From Apostichopus japonicus (lineage: Eukaryota > Echinodermata > Holothuroidea > Aspidochirotida > Stichopodidae), in assembly GCF_037975245.1 (NCBI RefSeq), contig NC_092571.1, positions 17,603,917 to 17,667,916 of the forward strand: a stretch of DNA of 64,000 bases. The letters run 5' to 3'. The notes beneath the pieces were generated by a model. That model did no database searches, was not told the origin of the DNA, and saw only the letters and a list, made by a program, of their open reading frames with translations. Below are positions 35,401 through 43,470 of this stretch, in pieces (the stretch's first letter is position 1; each line of letters opens with the position of its first letter). A program made the translations under genes and the position numbers.

Positions 35401-38400
35401 CATTAAACATTAATAACTTTTTTTGTTTTAAAAGGACAAGGAAACAAAGAGTTTTCTTAGTTTTTCACTCATGCTACGAGTTGTTTAACGTTTGAAAACA
35501 ATCACTTTACATCACGGGGCAACGATCCTACGAGGAAGAGCGGGTCGGGTCCCCTGCCTAACGGTTAAAGCCGGGGAATCGTATTAAGTCCCCCCCCCCA
35601 CCCCAATAATTGCTAATGTATGCTCGAGCAATATATATGATACCTTTATTTGAATAGTCTGTATAAAATTATCCAATTAACTTTACGTGTTAGGTGTATA
35701 GCAACGGAGGAGTGGGGTGGGGTGGGCGAGAGGGCAAAGCCTTCCCCCATTTTGAAAAGTGGGGGGGGGGGAGGCAGGAGTTGTTTATCCCCCTCCACCC
35801 ATATATTTTTAACTAGAGATGCACTCAACGGCAGGGCTGGATCATTCAGCTGGTTCCTTTGCATTAAAAAAAGAGGTGGCATGCAATAAAATGATCAGAA
35901 AATCACCCAAAAATTATCATTTTTGTTTCATATATCCCTTATTCCGTCGAAAAGTCAACATTCTTTGGCAAGCTTTTGCTGAAACTCACCTTATTGCAAT
36001 GGTTTTATGTGGATCTTTCGTTACCCTTAGTTTGCCTATACCTCCCTGATACTGCTGTATCTTACTTTACTAAGTAAAAACTAAAACTGATATTAAATTG
36101 TAAACTTTGATTATAAATATCGCAGTTTGAAGGAATAAGTCAAAAATTATCGATACCGTAATATTCGAGGATTTAGTGAAAGTTTTGAGAGAAATTTCGA
36201 GGAAAACAAAAATGATCGAAATTTGTTAACACCGTTGAAATATTGACATTTATATGAAAAGAATTCTATGCAGAAACAGCTGATCGAAGAAATTCGAAAC
36301 TATTTTCCCTGAAAAAAAACTAAACAGTAGCAAATTTGAGGTGAAAAACAACACAATTTTGAGGTAAAATAATAATGTTATTATTTGGTTATCACATACG
36401 GATTTATAGCAGGCCGAATGCTCGAAGCTTAGACAAATCTGGTTATATTGTATCTTGATTAATTAATCAAGTTGATTATTTACTACGAACTGAACATTTA
36501 TCTTCCCAGATACATTTATTTATTAATTATGTATCAATAGATTTGATCGATAAACATTTAAGAGCTGTGGATATTTCGAACGAGAGAGCACAGTTTTGGT
36601 TAGCTTTACCTACTTTGATCTTCCAGGGGATGGGAGGGAAGGGTGGGTGGGGAAGACGTGTGGGTGGGTGCCCTCCTTCTTCTGCCCATCATGCTTTTGA
36701 TAACATATATAGTTTTTCTTTGCAATAATGCATCCCAATTTCATACCGCACTAGGGGCGGGCAAGAATTAATGAATTTAGACATGAGTTTGTCCATCCTC
36801 CATGCAGAATGAACTTTTATTTTGCATTTTATTGGCAAGCAGTTGATTCTTCTAATATTATATATTTTATCAGATATCAATATTCATATATTAATACATT
36901 CCTATATTCATTTATTCATATATTCATACAGGGGCACATTCAAGCTCTGATGAAGACGTGGACTGTCCAGATGGGTTTTCTGCTCACAAATCTTACTGTT
37001 ACGTCGTCTCAGATGAAGATACATACACGTGGAGTGAGGCGAAGGCGTATTGTAGGTCTCTAGCCGCCCTCTCAACATTAGCCTGTCCCTCCGAGAAAAG
37101 TGTCACCGATTTTGTTAAAAGTGACGTAGATTCTTTTGCTTGGACGGGTATCAACGATATTAGCGAAGAAGATGACTGGTGGTGCTTAGGATCTTACGAG
37201 CAATCGTATTTTCGTGAGTATAAAAGATTTCCGAAAACGTCGAATAAACCGAAAGTCCAACGACAAGAGTTTTATTACAATTTATTGCTTTTTATTTAGA
37301 TTTAAGGATACGCCATTAACAAACATACATATTTGCCTTATGCTATATATAAATGTTTCATGATGACGTCAGTTCCTATATACAGTCCTGTCGACGTATT
37401 TATATGTAAAGGATAATGATAAAATAAGAAAAAAAAAGGAGCGATTTAAGTAGGATTGGTTTGCTGAAATCTATACATAGTTACCACAATTCCATTGTAT
37501 ACCATACTTCGGTGGCGTTCTATTGCAAGAGTGTAGTTCATAAATTACATAATAATTTTCACATCCGCAGCTTACCTTGAGAAAAATGTTTATGATGCAA
37601 AAAAAGTAATAGAAGAAATAAATCCCACTAAACGGTTCGTAAGTCAACTCCCGAAAAAAATAACCAGCAGCTGAATAATCAACGTCTGTACACGCATTTC
37701 TCCCATAGCATTAAAGGGTGTGAAGACTCGCGCAAAAAGAAACGTCTAATGCCGGTAATCTGTCCTAGTTTCGAATGAGGTGTAAATGAAGTATTAGAAA
37801 CCACAATGGATCCCATGCGAAAATACGCACATAGCTATACTTTGGTATGCCCAGTATACTATTGTGATCTGAGGTGGAAATCGGTACAAGTAATTAGCTT
37901 AGTAGCAATCACTTTAAATGTACATGCATCTAGTCTAGAATTCGACTGTGGATAGGTGCAAAAATTCACGTAATATTTAAACCCATCATTTCGATCACAT
38001 TCAGGCGCGTAGCCAGGAATTTGCCAAGGGAGGGGCGAAACTGTAGATTCGGCATTGCAAACTATCTAAGCGTAGCGCCACCATGATTGGCGCGAAGCGT
38101 ACAAGAAAATTTTGGCTGAAAATGCCTCCCAAATCGCTGGAAATGGCACTTCCCAGGCCTTGTTAGTTGCATCTTAGCATTTTCTCTTTTGAAAATACTA
38201 GCGATATGATAAAAACATTAAAAAAAAAATTAAAATATGCTCAAGGGGGGGGGGGGGCGGCTGCCCCCTTCGCCCCCCCCCTTGGCTACGCGCCTGATCA
38301 CATTTATACGTTCTCTATTTATATCCCAACTACCAAAAATATGTTCGTGGATTATCTTTCTGCAAATCAGTTAGTTTGAATTTCAATATTTGAACAGCTG

Positions 38401-41327
38401 TAGCAAAATTTGCTGATGGTCGAATATGTATAGGCCTACATTAATGATGGTAATATTTGAGACTTCACTTGGAATGAATCGTGGCCGTGCCTTAATCACA
38501 ATAAGTTCAATATCCGGTGTAGAGATGATGAAACATATCTTTGGTTTGCAAATTGACCAGTCCTTGGAAATATAAGTGATAAGTCCTCCTACGTTTGCAG
38601 AAAGAGTTGTCTGTCCCAACGAAACATAGTAATTGGTAATTTTCACCGCTTTATTTGGTAATCTATGTTGAGGGGCTTCATTCTGCCATTCTTTATTATA
38701 AATTAAGATTATTAATATTGTTTGGTGGCTGTGCTCCTATAGCAATAAGCTCAATATCCGGTGTTGAGATGGTTGAATAATATATTGGTTTGCAAATTGA
38801 CCAGTCCTTGGAAATATTAGTGAAAAGTCCTACTCCGTTTGCAGGGAATTGTCTGTCCCAACGAAACATAGTATTTGTTATTTTCACCGTTATATTCGGT
38901 AATCTACGGTTGCTGGGCTTCATTCTGCCTTAGTTGCATGTAGTATAAAACACAAATTGCGTAAATTTGCAATCGTCTGCTCAAGATGCAAGAAGATTCA
39001 TTGGAGACTGTTAACATTCGCAGTTAGTCCACGAGGAAAAGTGAAACTATGGGTTTTTGTGCTAATCACCTTGTGCACCCCTGCTCTGTTACCTCTGCAT
39101 TATCTTAGAATGGACTCTTCTTTCAATGTATTCATTAACTGTGAATCGATTGAATAGGTTTGCATACCATGTAGTATGTCATGTAAAGTCTTCTACTATA
39201 ATATAGGCTTCGATGCCTTTCCGTTGCTTCTGTGTGACCAGAGTGCAAAATGTTGTACACGACAACCAGTGCAGAAAGAAGAGGATGAAAGAAAAACACC
39301 TCAGACATGAAAAGAGTTTTATAGCTCACCCAATCTTTTATTATCCCAAACGAAAGCATGGTTAGGGTTAGTATAACAACATCTCAAACACAAACAACAA
39401 CATCTCAAACACAAACAACAAGTAAAAACTACATGAGCTGTAAAAATACACACGCAGCTCGAATCAAGCGCCCTCAGTATTTTATATGACAATGATCAAG
39501 TCTTTACGTAAGTTATTTTGCACAGTATTACTTTAGTTTCATATCTACGCAGGTATGAATCGACCATGCAGGTTATTAGATACAACGTTAGAAGGGCAAA
39601 AGTAGCTCGACGCCTACAGACTGTCTATGGGCTAGGTTAGAATAATAGTTATTTAGAATGGTAACAATTACCCAAACTGTATAGTGTGTCCCCTCTCATT
39701 AGTTGAAATTTATCTGTTTCTCGCGTTATATAGTAGTAATTCAATTACTGTGCTTCATGATATCTGAGAGATATCACGTGAAAATACATGCTGTGTAAAA
39801 CCCGTTTAATTAATTAATGCGCGCGCCGAACGTAGTATGTATTGTGATGTGACGTAACTTTAGAAAAAAAAAGCAATCATGAAACATCAACCGTTTTTTA
39901 GTGAGTTGAACATCTTTTATGCCGGATAACCTTTGATTTGTGAATGTACCGTATGTCATCTAAGAATTTTATGATAAGAAACCTTTGCAAATAGTCCAAG
40001 GAACTATGTTGATAAAGGTTTGAGTTACGAAGCTACTTTTGTGGTACTACGTGGTACTGTGTTACGTGACTAGGCCGTATAAAAGTACTGGTAGGTCACA
40101 GTTTCTATGCAAATGGGTGTATGGCCATGGAGAATGTGATGGCGGAGATTGGGGGTGAGCCCGACCTTCGCCATGACCTACGACATGACCTTCGCAATGA
40201 CGAGGATTGGGAAGGGGACCTTTTCCCGATGAAGTCGATCTTAACTATATATAGTATACCTTACAACTCATTTCATTATATTTTGTAGGCTGGGATGGTG
40301 GCAGCTATCCTAACGATGGTGACGTCATCAGAAATTGCGTCGTGCTAAAAGACAACGGCAAAGAACGTGATGTAGACTGCACCGAACAGCATCAGGCTGT
40401 TTGTGTTTTAGGTAAGTTTATGCATACGTATGAAGATTAACAGTGGCATGCTGCAACACCACAATAATACAGAAGAAGCATCTTTCCGCGTTGTAAACAC
40501 TCTACAGAATTGAGCATAATTTGAATGTATGGAAATGTAATTAAATGTTCGTTAAATTTGACGGTTTCCTCTATTCTTTAGATCCATCTCTAACAACTCA
40601 AACTCCAACGACGACGCAGCCGACGACAATGGACCCAACTACAACACAAGAACCCACAACACAAAAAACAACTACAGCAGAACGTACGACAGTGGTTACA
40701 ACAGAACAAACATCCACGGTAAAACCAACTACAGTCGAGACGACAGAACAAACAACCACACAAGAACCCACCACTGTGGTGACAACAATAGAACAAACAA
40801 CCACACAAGAACCCACCACTGTCGTAACAACAATGGAACAAACAACCACACAAGAACCCACCACTGTCGTGACGACAAAAGAAGGAACAACTACACCAGC
40901 TCCGACAACATCCCATGCTCCCACCACGCAATCTACGACAACAGAAGCAACGACGGAAGTATATTCGACTACAAGGGAAGCTACGACAAGTGCGACTACA
41001 GATGGAAGTCAAGGTGTAGGCAAGATACGAAAGGAATTAAACTGTACAAGCCATTTGATCGAGACATTATCTAGCTTTAAAACATTCCTATTTCAAAACA
41101 CGGAAACCCCAGATACGGCTCAAGAAATCATTAAAGAAGAAGGTGTATTGTCTTCTATGCAATGCGCAGTGAACTGTTCTCAAAACAATAACTGCTCGGG
41201 CTTTTTGTTTCATGACGACGACGGAACAGGAACGGCAACTTGTGAATTACTTGGGGACTCGAGTGACGGAACGACAGTCACACTTGGCGATAGTGTTCGA
41301 ATGTACGTCAAACTTTACTGCTACTGA
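11374..41327 (+). CDS. Secreted five-CTLD lectin with Thr-rich stalk and PAN-like C-terminus (12 exons)
   Basis: Predicted coding exons: 11374-11431, 14950-15249, 19126-19260, 19859-20158, 21217-21351, 22274-22585, 24633-24764, 27232-27519, 28319-28462, 36932-37213, 40289-40411 and 40582-41327. They total 2955 nt, or 984 aa plus the TGA stop. All eleven introns are phase 1 with GT-AG ends, which strongly supports a single frame. Order in the protein: signal peptide (1-20), CTLD A (20-164), B (165-309), C (310-457), D (458-601), E (602-736), Thr-rich stalk (about 740-885), Cys-rich PAN/apple-like module (about 886-984). CTLDs A to D are each preceded by a short Pro-containing linker. CTLDs bind sugars or other ligands outside the cell; a role in recognition or immunity is inference. 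There is no transmembrane segment after the PAN-like module. An AATAAA lies at 41404. The exon chain could instead belong to more than one transcript, and further exons could be missed in the 8.5-kb intron after 28462. Confidence 0.75.
11560..12770. repeat. Decayed tandem repeat in lectin intron 1
   Basis: Words such as GAGGGCATGTTATTCTT and CTTGTTTGTATGA recur every few tens of bases, together with GA-rich and poly-G runs. Two longer copies are visible at about 11560-11740 and 11745-11960. A GGTTGAGAAAGTGTGAA microsatellite lies at about 12360-12520. No coding exon seen. Confidence 0.6.
12897..13290. mobile_element. Two partial hAT-like element ends
   Basis: CAGGGGCGTCAACCAAGG at 12897 and CAGGGGCGTCGACCATGG at 13189 are alike, in the same direction, and each is followed by a poly-G run and related sequence. 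No matching inverted right ends or target duplications were found, so these look like broken copies. Confidence 0.5.
13291..14400. other. Intron 1 remainder, no feature recognised
   Basis: AT-rich sequence without open frames of interest, element ends or tandem repeats. Confidence 0.5.
14407..14664 (-). mobile_element. hAT-like non-autonomous element, 258 bp
   Basis: Termini CAGGCGCGTAGCCA are inverted and perfect over 14 bp. The flanks share only GCGCAC (14401-14406 and 14665-14670), offset by two bases from an 8-bp duplication. The interior is the reverse complement of the element at 38002-38296, including the core module and the motif AGCATTTTC near the right side of that copy. It is the same subfamily in the opposite orientation. 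Confidence 0.82.
14950..15249 (+). CDS. CTLD A, first half (exon 2)
   Basis: The acceptor TTTATTATAG and the donor GTAAGTATAT bound a 300-nt phase 1-1 exon. It encodes a Pro-rich linker (NPPPLPPPPGQ), then CPPEFISWDNHCYHF, LDYCRSL and VWLEV, and ends near QCMGDTCPYV. These are the usual first Cys, the paired Cys/aromatic strand and the WIGL-like strand of a CTLD. The upstream stretch that can be read as MGKSLLFSFH is polypyrimidine intron and not a start. It differs from the copy at 19859 by 5 bases, all near the 3' end. Confidence 0.85.
15960..17828. mobile_element. hAT-like composite element, 1869 bp, in the CTLD A intron
   Basis: Ends CAGTGGCGGAGA are inverted over 12 bp, with the target duplication TTATCTAG at 15952-15959 and 17829-17836. 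The matching position in copy 2 of the lectin duplication (about 20928-20935) carries a single uninterrupted TTATCTAG, so this is a filled site against a natural empty site. It contains a core module near 16040, a fragment starting CAGGTGCGTATGCAGG at 16156 that resembles 29559 onward, and a further nested element at 16687-17244. Confidence 0.92.
16687..17244. mobile_element. Nested hAT-like element, 558 bp
   Basis: Terminal inverted repeats CATGGGCGCAGATC are perfect over 14 bp. Flanks are GTTTTGAG (16679-16686) and GTTTGGAG (17245-17252), one mismatch. Related uninterrupted sequence, GACAGTTTTGAGGC, occurs near 30897 and gives the empty site. It carries its own core module near 16743. Confidence 0.85.
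17925..18953. mobile_element. hAT-like element, 1029 bp, in the CTLD A intron
   Basis: Terminal inverted repeats CACTGGCGGATCCA (14 bp) are flanked by GGTCGCTT at 17917-17924 and 18954-18961. Copy 2 of the duplication has a single GGTCGCTT near 21012, so the insertion followed the duplication. Inside are two copies of the hairpin GGGGAGGGGG/CCCCCTCCCC (about 17997 and 18337). Confidence 0.93.
19126..19260 (+). CDS. CTLD A, second half (exon 3)
   Basis: The acceptor TTTTGTACACAG leads to 135 nt ending at the donor GTTGGTAG, phase 1-1. It encodes WNSPSGPSATISTTCAIM, then GTWEAYSCDAPEGTSHYAVC, the final two Cys of a CTLD. The place where EPN or QPD normally stands reads PSGPS, so the standard calcium/sugar motif is missing. 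Against the copy at 21217 it has 4 base changes, all synonymous. Confidence 0.85.
19859..20158 (+). CDS. CTLD B, first half (exon 4)
   Basis: A 300-nt phase 1-1 exon, acceptor TTTATTATAG and donor GTAAGTACCG. It is identical to exon 2 for roughly the first 250 bases. Five substitutions then give four amino-acid changes: Met to Ile, Gln to Val, Gln to Lys and Val to Phe, around the segment ILVKYVWKCMGDTCPYF. It is spliced to 21217-21351. Confidence 0.85.
20729..20820. repeat. 18-bp palindromic tandem repeat in the CTLD B intron
   Basis: The unit GTACTCGAATCGAGTGAG contains the palindrome CTCGAATCGAG (near-perfect dyad) and is repeated about five times. The matching place in copy 1 (about 15806-15862) has only about three units, so the array changed length after the duplication. 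Confidence 0.9.
21217..21351 (+). CDS. CTLD B, second half (exon 5)
   Basis: 135 nt, phase 1-1, acceptor TTTTGTACACAG and donor GTTGGTAT. The protein is identical to that of exon 3, with four silent differences (Ile, Ser, Pro and Cys codons). It completes CTLD B with the last disulfide pair CDAPEGTSHYAVC. Confidence 0.85.
21870..22273. other. Intron, nothing specific
   Basis: Contains a G run near 21970 and a polypyrimidine acceptor (CTTCTTACCTTAACAG). The open frame running in from 22102 is intronic until 22274. Confidence 0.55.
22274..22585 (+). CDS. CTLD C, first half (exon 6)
   Basis: 312 nt, phase 1-1, from acceptor CTTAACAG to donor GTGAGTCC. It encodes a Pro-rich linker (APPPPVAMPPPVG), then CPDNYYTWQSRCYHL, ANDYCKSYPDSRIFTPKS, RVWLEA and VWRCGRDTCSYL. 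It is the most complete of the repeats and clearly diverged from A and B. Confidence 0.87.
23454..23976. mobile_element. hAT-like element of another subfamily, 523 bp
   Basis: The ends CAGGGTTCCCCTA and the reverse complement of CAATGGTTCCCTA are roughly inverted. The flanks GTTTAGAG (23446-23453) and GTTTAGAT (23977-23984) agree at 7 of 8 bases. Repeats of CACGAACCCCC occur inside near both ends. The termini lack the GGCG word of the main group. No transposase frame was recognised. Confidence 0.72.
24388..24510. repeat. Polypurine tract (GGGGAGAAGGGA)n
   Basis: About 120 bases of almost pure purine on the plus strand, with the regular unit GGGGAGAAGGGA in the second half. It lies 120 bases upstream of exon 7. 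Confidence 0.9.
24633..24764 (+). CDS. CTLD C, second half (exon 7)
   Basis: 132 nt, phase 1-1, acceptor TATTTAACACAG and donor GTATGTCA. It encodes WKSDEPDGGNNVNCALF, then GKWIAYPCDAYAGDAFYVVC. The EPD followed by NN-NC is the closest in this protein to the EPN/QPD calcium-dependent sugar site. CTLD C is therefore the best candidate for real sugar binding. Confidence 0.87.
24885..25490 (+). mobile_element. tRNA-derived SINE, one full copy and one 3' tail
   Basis: At 25200-25289 the sequence has a tRNA-like 5' part: CTGTGGCCGAGTGG (A-box type) and GGTTCCGGGTTCGATACCCG (B-box type), as in Ser or Leu tRNA. It continues into a tRNA-unrelated tail ending near 25490. A similar tail (CACGTGATGTGTAAGTAATA and TTAGCGTCGTGAAAGTAACT) lies at about 24922-25014, apparently the 3' end of another copy. 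Not a working tRNA gene: the anticodon arm and acceptor pairing are not regular. Confidence 0.72.
25491..27010. other. Intron, no exon recognised
   Basis: AT-rich, with a C run near 25785 and a short inverted repeat GATCTCCTGG/TCAGGAGAGATC near 26395. No element ends found. Confidence 0.5.
27232..27519 (+). CDS. CTLD D, first half (exon 8)
   Basis: 288 nt, phase 1-1, acceptor TTTGTCCTTGTCAG and donor GTAAGTGC. It encodes the linker PVPPPSTN, then CPAGFISKHGNCYHF, LNYCNNFQDGRLMTPV, SAWIDANDL and WMCNGFGCTLC. The strand normally WIGL reads AWIDAND. Confidence 0.87.
27520..28318. other. Intron between CTLD D exons
   Basis: No element ends. It has a small perfect stem, TGCACCCGG paired with CCGGGTGCA (27907-27933), whose loop GGTGCACCC is itself nearly self-complementary. 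Confidence 0.55.
28319..28462 (+). CDS. CTLD D, second half (exon 9)
   Basis: 144 nt, phase 1-1, acceptor GATTTCTACAG and donor GTAAGCTA. It encodes an acidic stretch FEIDSSESSEDTFDGSDPDC, then GYWTRTSCDESSHYAICVSG. The EPN position is replaced by an acidic Ser/Asp-rich loop. Confidence 0.85.
28463..29558. other. Large lectin intron, first part
   Basis: No exon or complete element recognised. A run of AT-rich words with partial dyads lies near 28990-29095. Confidence 0.5.
30248..30627. mobile_element. Nested hAT-like element, 380 bp
   Basis: Terminal inverted repeats CAGTGGCGGAGC (12 bp) and perfect target duplication CGCGGCGG at 30240-30247 and 30628-30635. It contains a core module near 30315. 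Confidence 0.9.
30984..31240. mobile_element. Truncated hAT-like element
   Basis: It starts CAGGCGCGTAGCGAGG and follows the 38002 subfamily through the core module and the poly-G run near 31200, then loses similarity. No right terminus or target duplication found. The right end is approximate. Confidence 0.55.
31342..32936. mobile_element. Nested hAT-like element, 1595 bp
   Basis: Terminal inverted repeats CATAGGCGTACG (12 bp) with flanks TATATATA at 31334-31341 and 32937-32944. The flank is simple sequence, so it is weaker evidence than the others. A core module lies near 31407. A long hairpin at about 32760-32880 repeats a sequence beginning CCAGAGGACAAGAAATTCGG and its complement. Confidence 0.85.
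31902..32553. mobile_element. hAT-like element, 652 bp, nested inside a nested element
   Basis: Terminal inverted repeats CAAGGGCGGCGGAA (14 bp), perfect 8-bp duplication GTCCAGGT at 31894-31901 and 32554-32561. A core module is near 32322. Confidence 0.92.
33072..33247. repeat. Polypyrimidine tract
   Basis: About 175 bases of mainly C and T, with CTCCTCCTCCTCCTC and long T runs. The start resembles 17335-17410, so it is part of an older repeat family with a pyrimidine-rich tail. Confidence 0.85.
33295..35105. other. Large lectin intron, third part
   Basis: C runs near 33424 and 33524; otherwise AT-rich. No supported exon or element. Confidence 0.5.
35106..35387 (+). CDS. Orphan candidate exon
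   Basis: Between an acceptor-like TACATATTTCTCAG and a good donor GTAAGATATA lies an open 282-nt block, symmetric in phase 2-2. Its peptide includes NCRKLFHSYYNIQNYDHFY and FIWRYLDLSSVVNLHF. The length equals that of exon 10 and the FIW segment sits where CTLDs have WIG, but it has only one Cys. The phase does not fit the lectin gene. It may be chance, a decayed CTLD exon, or part of another transcript. Confidence 0.2.
35388..36931. other. Large lectin intron, last part
   Basis: G and C runs near 35760 and AT-rich sequence. No element termini identified. Confidence 0.5.
36932..37213 (+). CDS. CTLD E, first half (exon 10)
   Basis: 282 nt, phase 1-1, acceptor ATATTCATACAG and donor GTGAGTAT. 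It encodes an acidic lead-in (HSSSDEDVD) instead of a Pro linker, then CPDGFSAHKSYCYVV, EAKAYCRSLAAL, DSFAWTGINDI and DDWWCLGSY. The WTGINDI strand is close to the classic WIGLND. Confidence 0.85.
38002..38296 (+). mobile_element. hAT-like element, 295 bp, reference copy of the subfamily
   Basis: Terminal inverted repeats CAGGCGCGTAGCCA (14 bp) and a perfect 8-bp duplication ATCACATT at 37994-38001 and 38297-38304. The whole interior is preserved: a short lead, core module (from about 38062), AT-rich section, then poly-G and poly-C runs before the right end. It lies in the CTLD E intron. Confidence 0.93.
38430..38930 (-). pseudogene. Diverged tandem duplicate of an open, coding-like sequence
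   Basis: Two units of about 220-260 bases (about 38455-38690 and 38715-38930) align. On the minus strand both carry NISKDWSICKP or YISKDWSICKP followed by ISTPDIELI. Between the motifs the frames drift by compensating indels (MFRWDRQ against VSLGQTT). No family recognised. They may be decayed coding repeats or a non-coding duplication. Confidence 0.4.
38931..40288. other. Remainder of the CTLD E intron
   Basis: A 20-bp word ACAACATCTCAAACACAAAC is repeated twice near 39378-39420, preceded by GGTTAGGGTTAG. No exon seen until 40289. Confidence 0.5.
40289..40411 (+). CDS. CTLD E, second half (exon 11)
   Basis: 123 nt, phase 1-1, acceptor TATATTTTGTAG and donor GTAAGTTT. It encodes WDGGSYPNDGDVIRNCVVL, then ERDVDCTEQHQAVCVLG. 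The loop has YPND, a partial echo of EPN. The final Cys pair is present. Confidence 0.85.
40582..41327 (+). CDS. Terminal exon: Thr-rich stalk and PAN/apple-like module (exon 12)
   Basis: Acceptor CTATTCTTTAG, phase 1, open to TGA at 41325-41327. The first 150 residues are mostly Thr, Pro, Gln and Glu, with a 15-residue repeat EQTTTQEPTTVVTT plus one variable residue, about 3-4 times; it is a likely O-glycosylated stalk. From about residue 150 of the exon comes a Cys-rich module: LNCTSHLIETL, then SSMQCAVNCSQNNNCSGFLF, TCELLG and VKLYCY at the very end. The C-x3-C-x5-C-SGF pattern followed by C-x-L is typical of PAN/apple domains. AATAAA follows at 41404. Confidence 0.85.
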
Positions 41328-43300
41328 TAAATCCTAATTTTTTAGTTGTATTAGAAGTGTGCATTTTCACCAAGGGCTACTTGCCTTGTTGGATTCATAG
41401 AGGAATAAAGGCGGACCAGGACCATACCTGACTAGTGTTCAGAACGGACCGATGATTCTGTAGAGGAACGAAGTAGCATGGGAATTTGTGGTTAAAAACG
41501 CCAATAACGGAAAGTCGCACACAATTAAGCAAACTGTTAAGAGACTATAGACAGTAATAAAAAGGAATGATCGTTGCACTATATTGAAGGGGTTAGTACT
41601 GCTGTCATTTGTTGTCGTATGCAGTATCGCAATGTAAAAATTGACACTGGAACTTTAAATGTGTTGAAGAATTCCAAATCAATTCTTTACATCAGATTAA
41701 TGATGTTTAACTGACTATCGATTCATATCTACGCTGTACAGCACGATAATCCCTAGCAGTACAGTCCAGAGATTTTGCTAAGAGAGGATGCTGCTTATTT
41801 GCATAGACTCAATGTCGGTGGATTCTTATGGATGAATCAGGTGTCACGCATTATATATATGCTAATTACATGTAAATGAATGGACGAACGAATGTCCTGA
41901 TCGAGAGATATCGACATGTGTTTGACAAACCTGGGGGTCTTTTTCAGACATTTTCCTTTTGATAAAAATGCCGAAAAACGGCACTTTTTCTTAAATTTTA
42001 TTCATAAAAACGTAATCATTCGATGTAGAAGTTCAGCTTAAAAAATCGGAGTGAAATGGAGTGTTCCGCAGATTTTGAGTAGCCGCTTACATCGTGGAGA
42101 TTTGTACCAAATGTTGGTAGTTTTACACACTGACAATGCAGTGTTCGGACATTCCCTTGCCATATAGTATACAGTCTCAATGTAACGGGCCGTATCGTTA
42201 TTTTCTTACATAGCCTAGTGGTAGATATTTAGTGAAAACATTGCTTTAAATCTTCAGCTAATAGCAATGCTTCCACTCAACTATATTGTATATTGAACCC
42301 ACGTTTTTCTGTGTTGACAAATCGCGATATTTTATGTGATCACAATAGTACGTGGATCAGTTATGTGAGTCCTATTATCAAAGCTAGTAAAAGACAAAGT
42401 TATGGGTGTTGGCTGAAAAGATTTCATTGAACACATTCATATATAACTGAAGATTTCATATATAAAAAAATCTATAAGAACATGCGAAATGTTTATTATT
42501 TCAAATAATTTTAGGATATTAATAAAATACAATGTTCTTGAATAATGAATTATGTTTCGCTGTTTTCTGCATTATCGAAATGTTGCCCATGACATCAAAA
42601 GGGGGGGGGGGAGGGGGTGTGTTAAATATTTCATAAAGGAAAAGTGTGGCCCTGGGGCTGTTGAAGCCGACTCCTATGTGGAGGGTCGCTAAAAACTTAA
42701 AGGTTTGGCATATGTTATTTGTACTAGTTGGGTCTATAGTTCACTCTATACGTAAGGTTATGCTTATAAGTACTCTTGATATCTTTTGCGAGGATGATAA
42801 AACTTGGGGATGAGGCAGGGTGCACACCCATAACAGAGATATTAGCGCATCAAATCTGGAAATCTGCCGATATTGCCTTCAACTGAATATCATGAAAAGT
42901 CCCTGTAAAAATCGGCAGATTTGGTAAGCCTGGTGATGATTCAAGAATACACCAACCACAGATCTGGTCATCATTGTATGATGGGAATGATGAGGTTATT
43001 TTCAAAAGAAACGTAATTATTTAAAAACATCACCAGCAATAAAAGGGAGCTTGATTCACTCTTAAACCCCTGCAGTCTTCTTACATTGAGATTATAACTA
43101 ACCACGTGATCCGACAATGTTACATCGATCAAGTGTGTTACTATATAGTGTGAAAATGCTTGCATGTAATGTATGGTCTCCTTTAGAGTGGGAAATAACA
43201 TTAGCTCCTGCATATATTGTCACTCTTCCGTAGCCATCATGGAGTTCGATATAAACATGTCATAGTTCGAACTGTACCCTCTTCTTCTAAATACTTTACT
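41328..43300. other. 3' UTR of the lectin gene, then intergenic DNA
   Basis: AATAAA at 41404-41409, about 77 bases after the stop, is the likely poly(A) signal. Beyond this, AT-rich DNA with a G run near 42601. No exon recognised. Confidence 0.55.
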
Positions 43301-43304
43301 TGCA

Positions 43305-43470
43305 TGTCCCGCTTTTAAAGCACTCGTATTGACAGTATGAGCAGCTTTATTATCGTGATTGCCAGATCATATGAAGGTTAGGAACTCGGTTTATACTGTC
43401 AGTGCGAATGCTATGAAGCACGATATTGGAGGACAGTATATCGAGTTGTATCGGTAGCATTAGAAAATTA
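43305..43470. repeat. Fold-back repeat, distant copy
   Basis: AAAGCACTCGTATTGACAGT and a later, roughly complementary ACTGTCAGTGCGAATGCTAT enclose GGTTAGGAACT. It matches the two copies at 47205-47425. Confidence 0.7.

Noticed and set aside
39356-39372. GGTTAGGGTTAG as an interstitial telomere
   Set aside because: Barely two repeat units, which is common by chance.
40590-41012. A long Cys-rich frame on the minus strand across the stalk
   Set aside because: It is the antisense of the Thr-rich repeat and an artefact of ACA/ACC codons.
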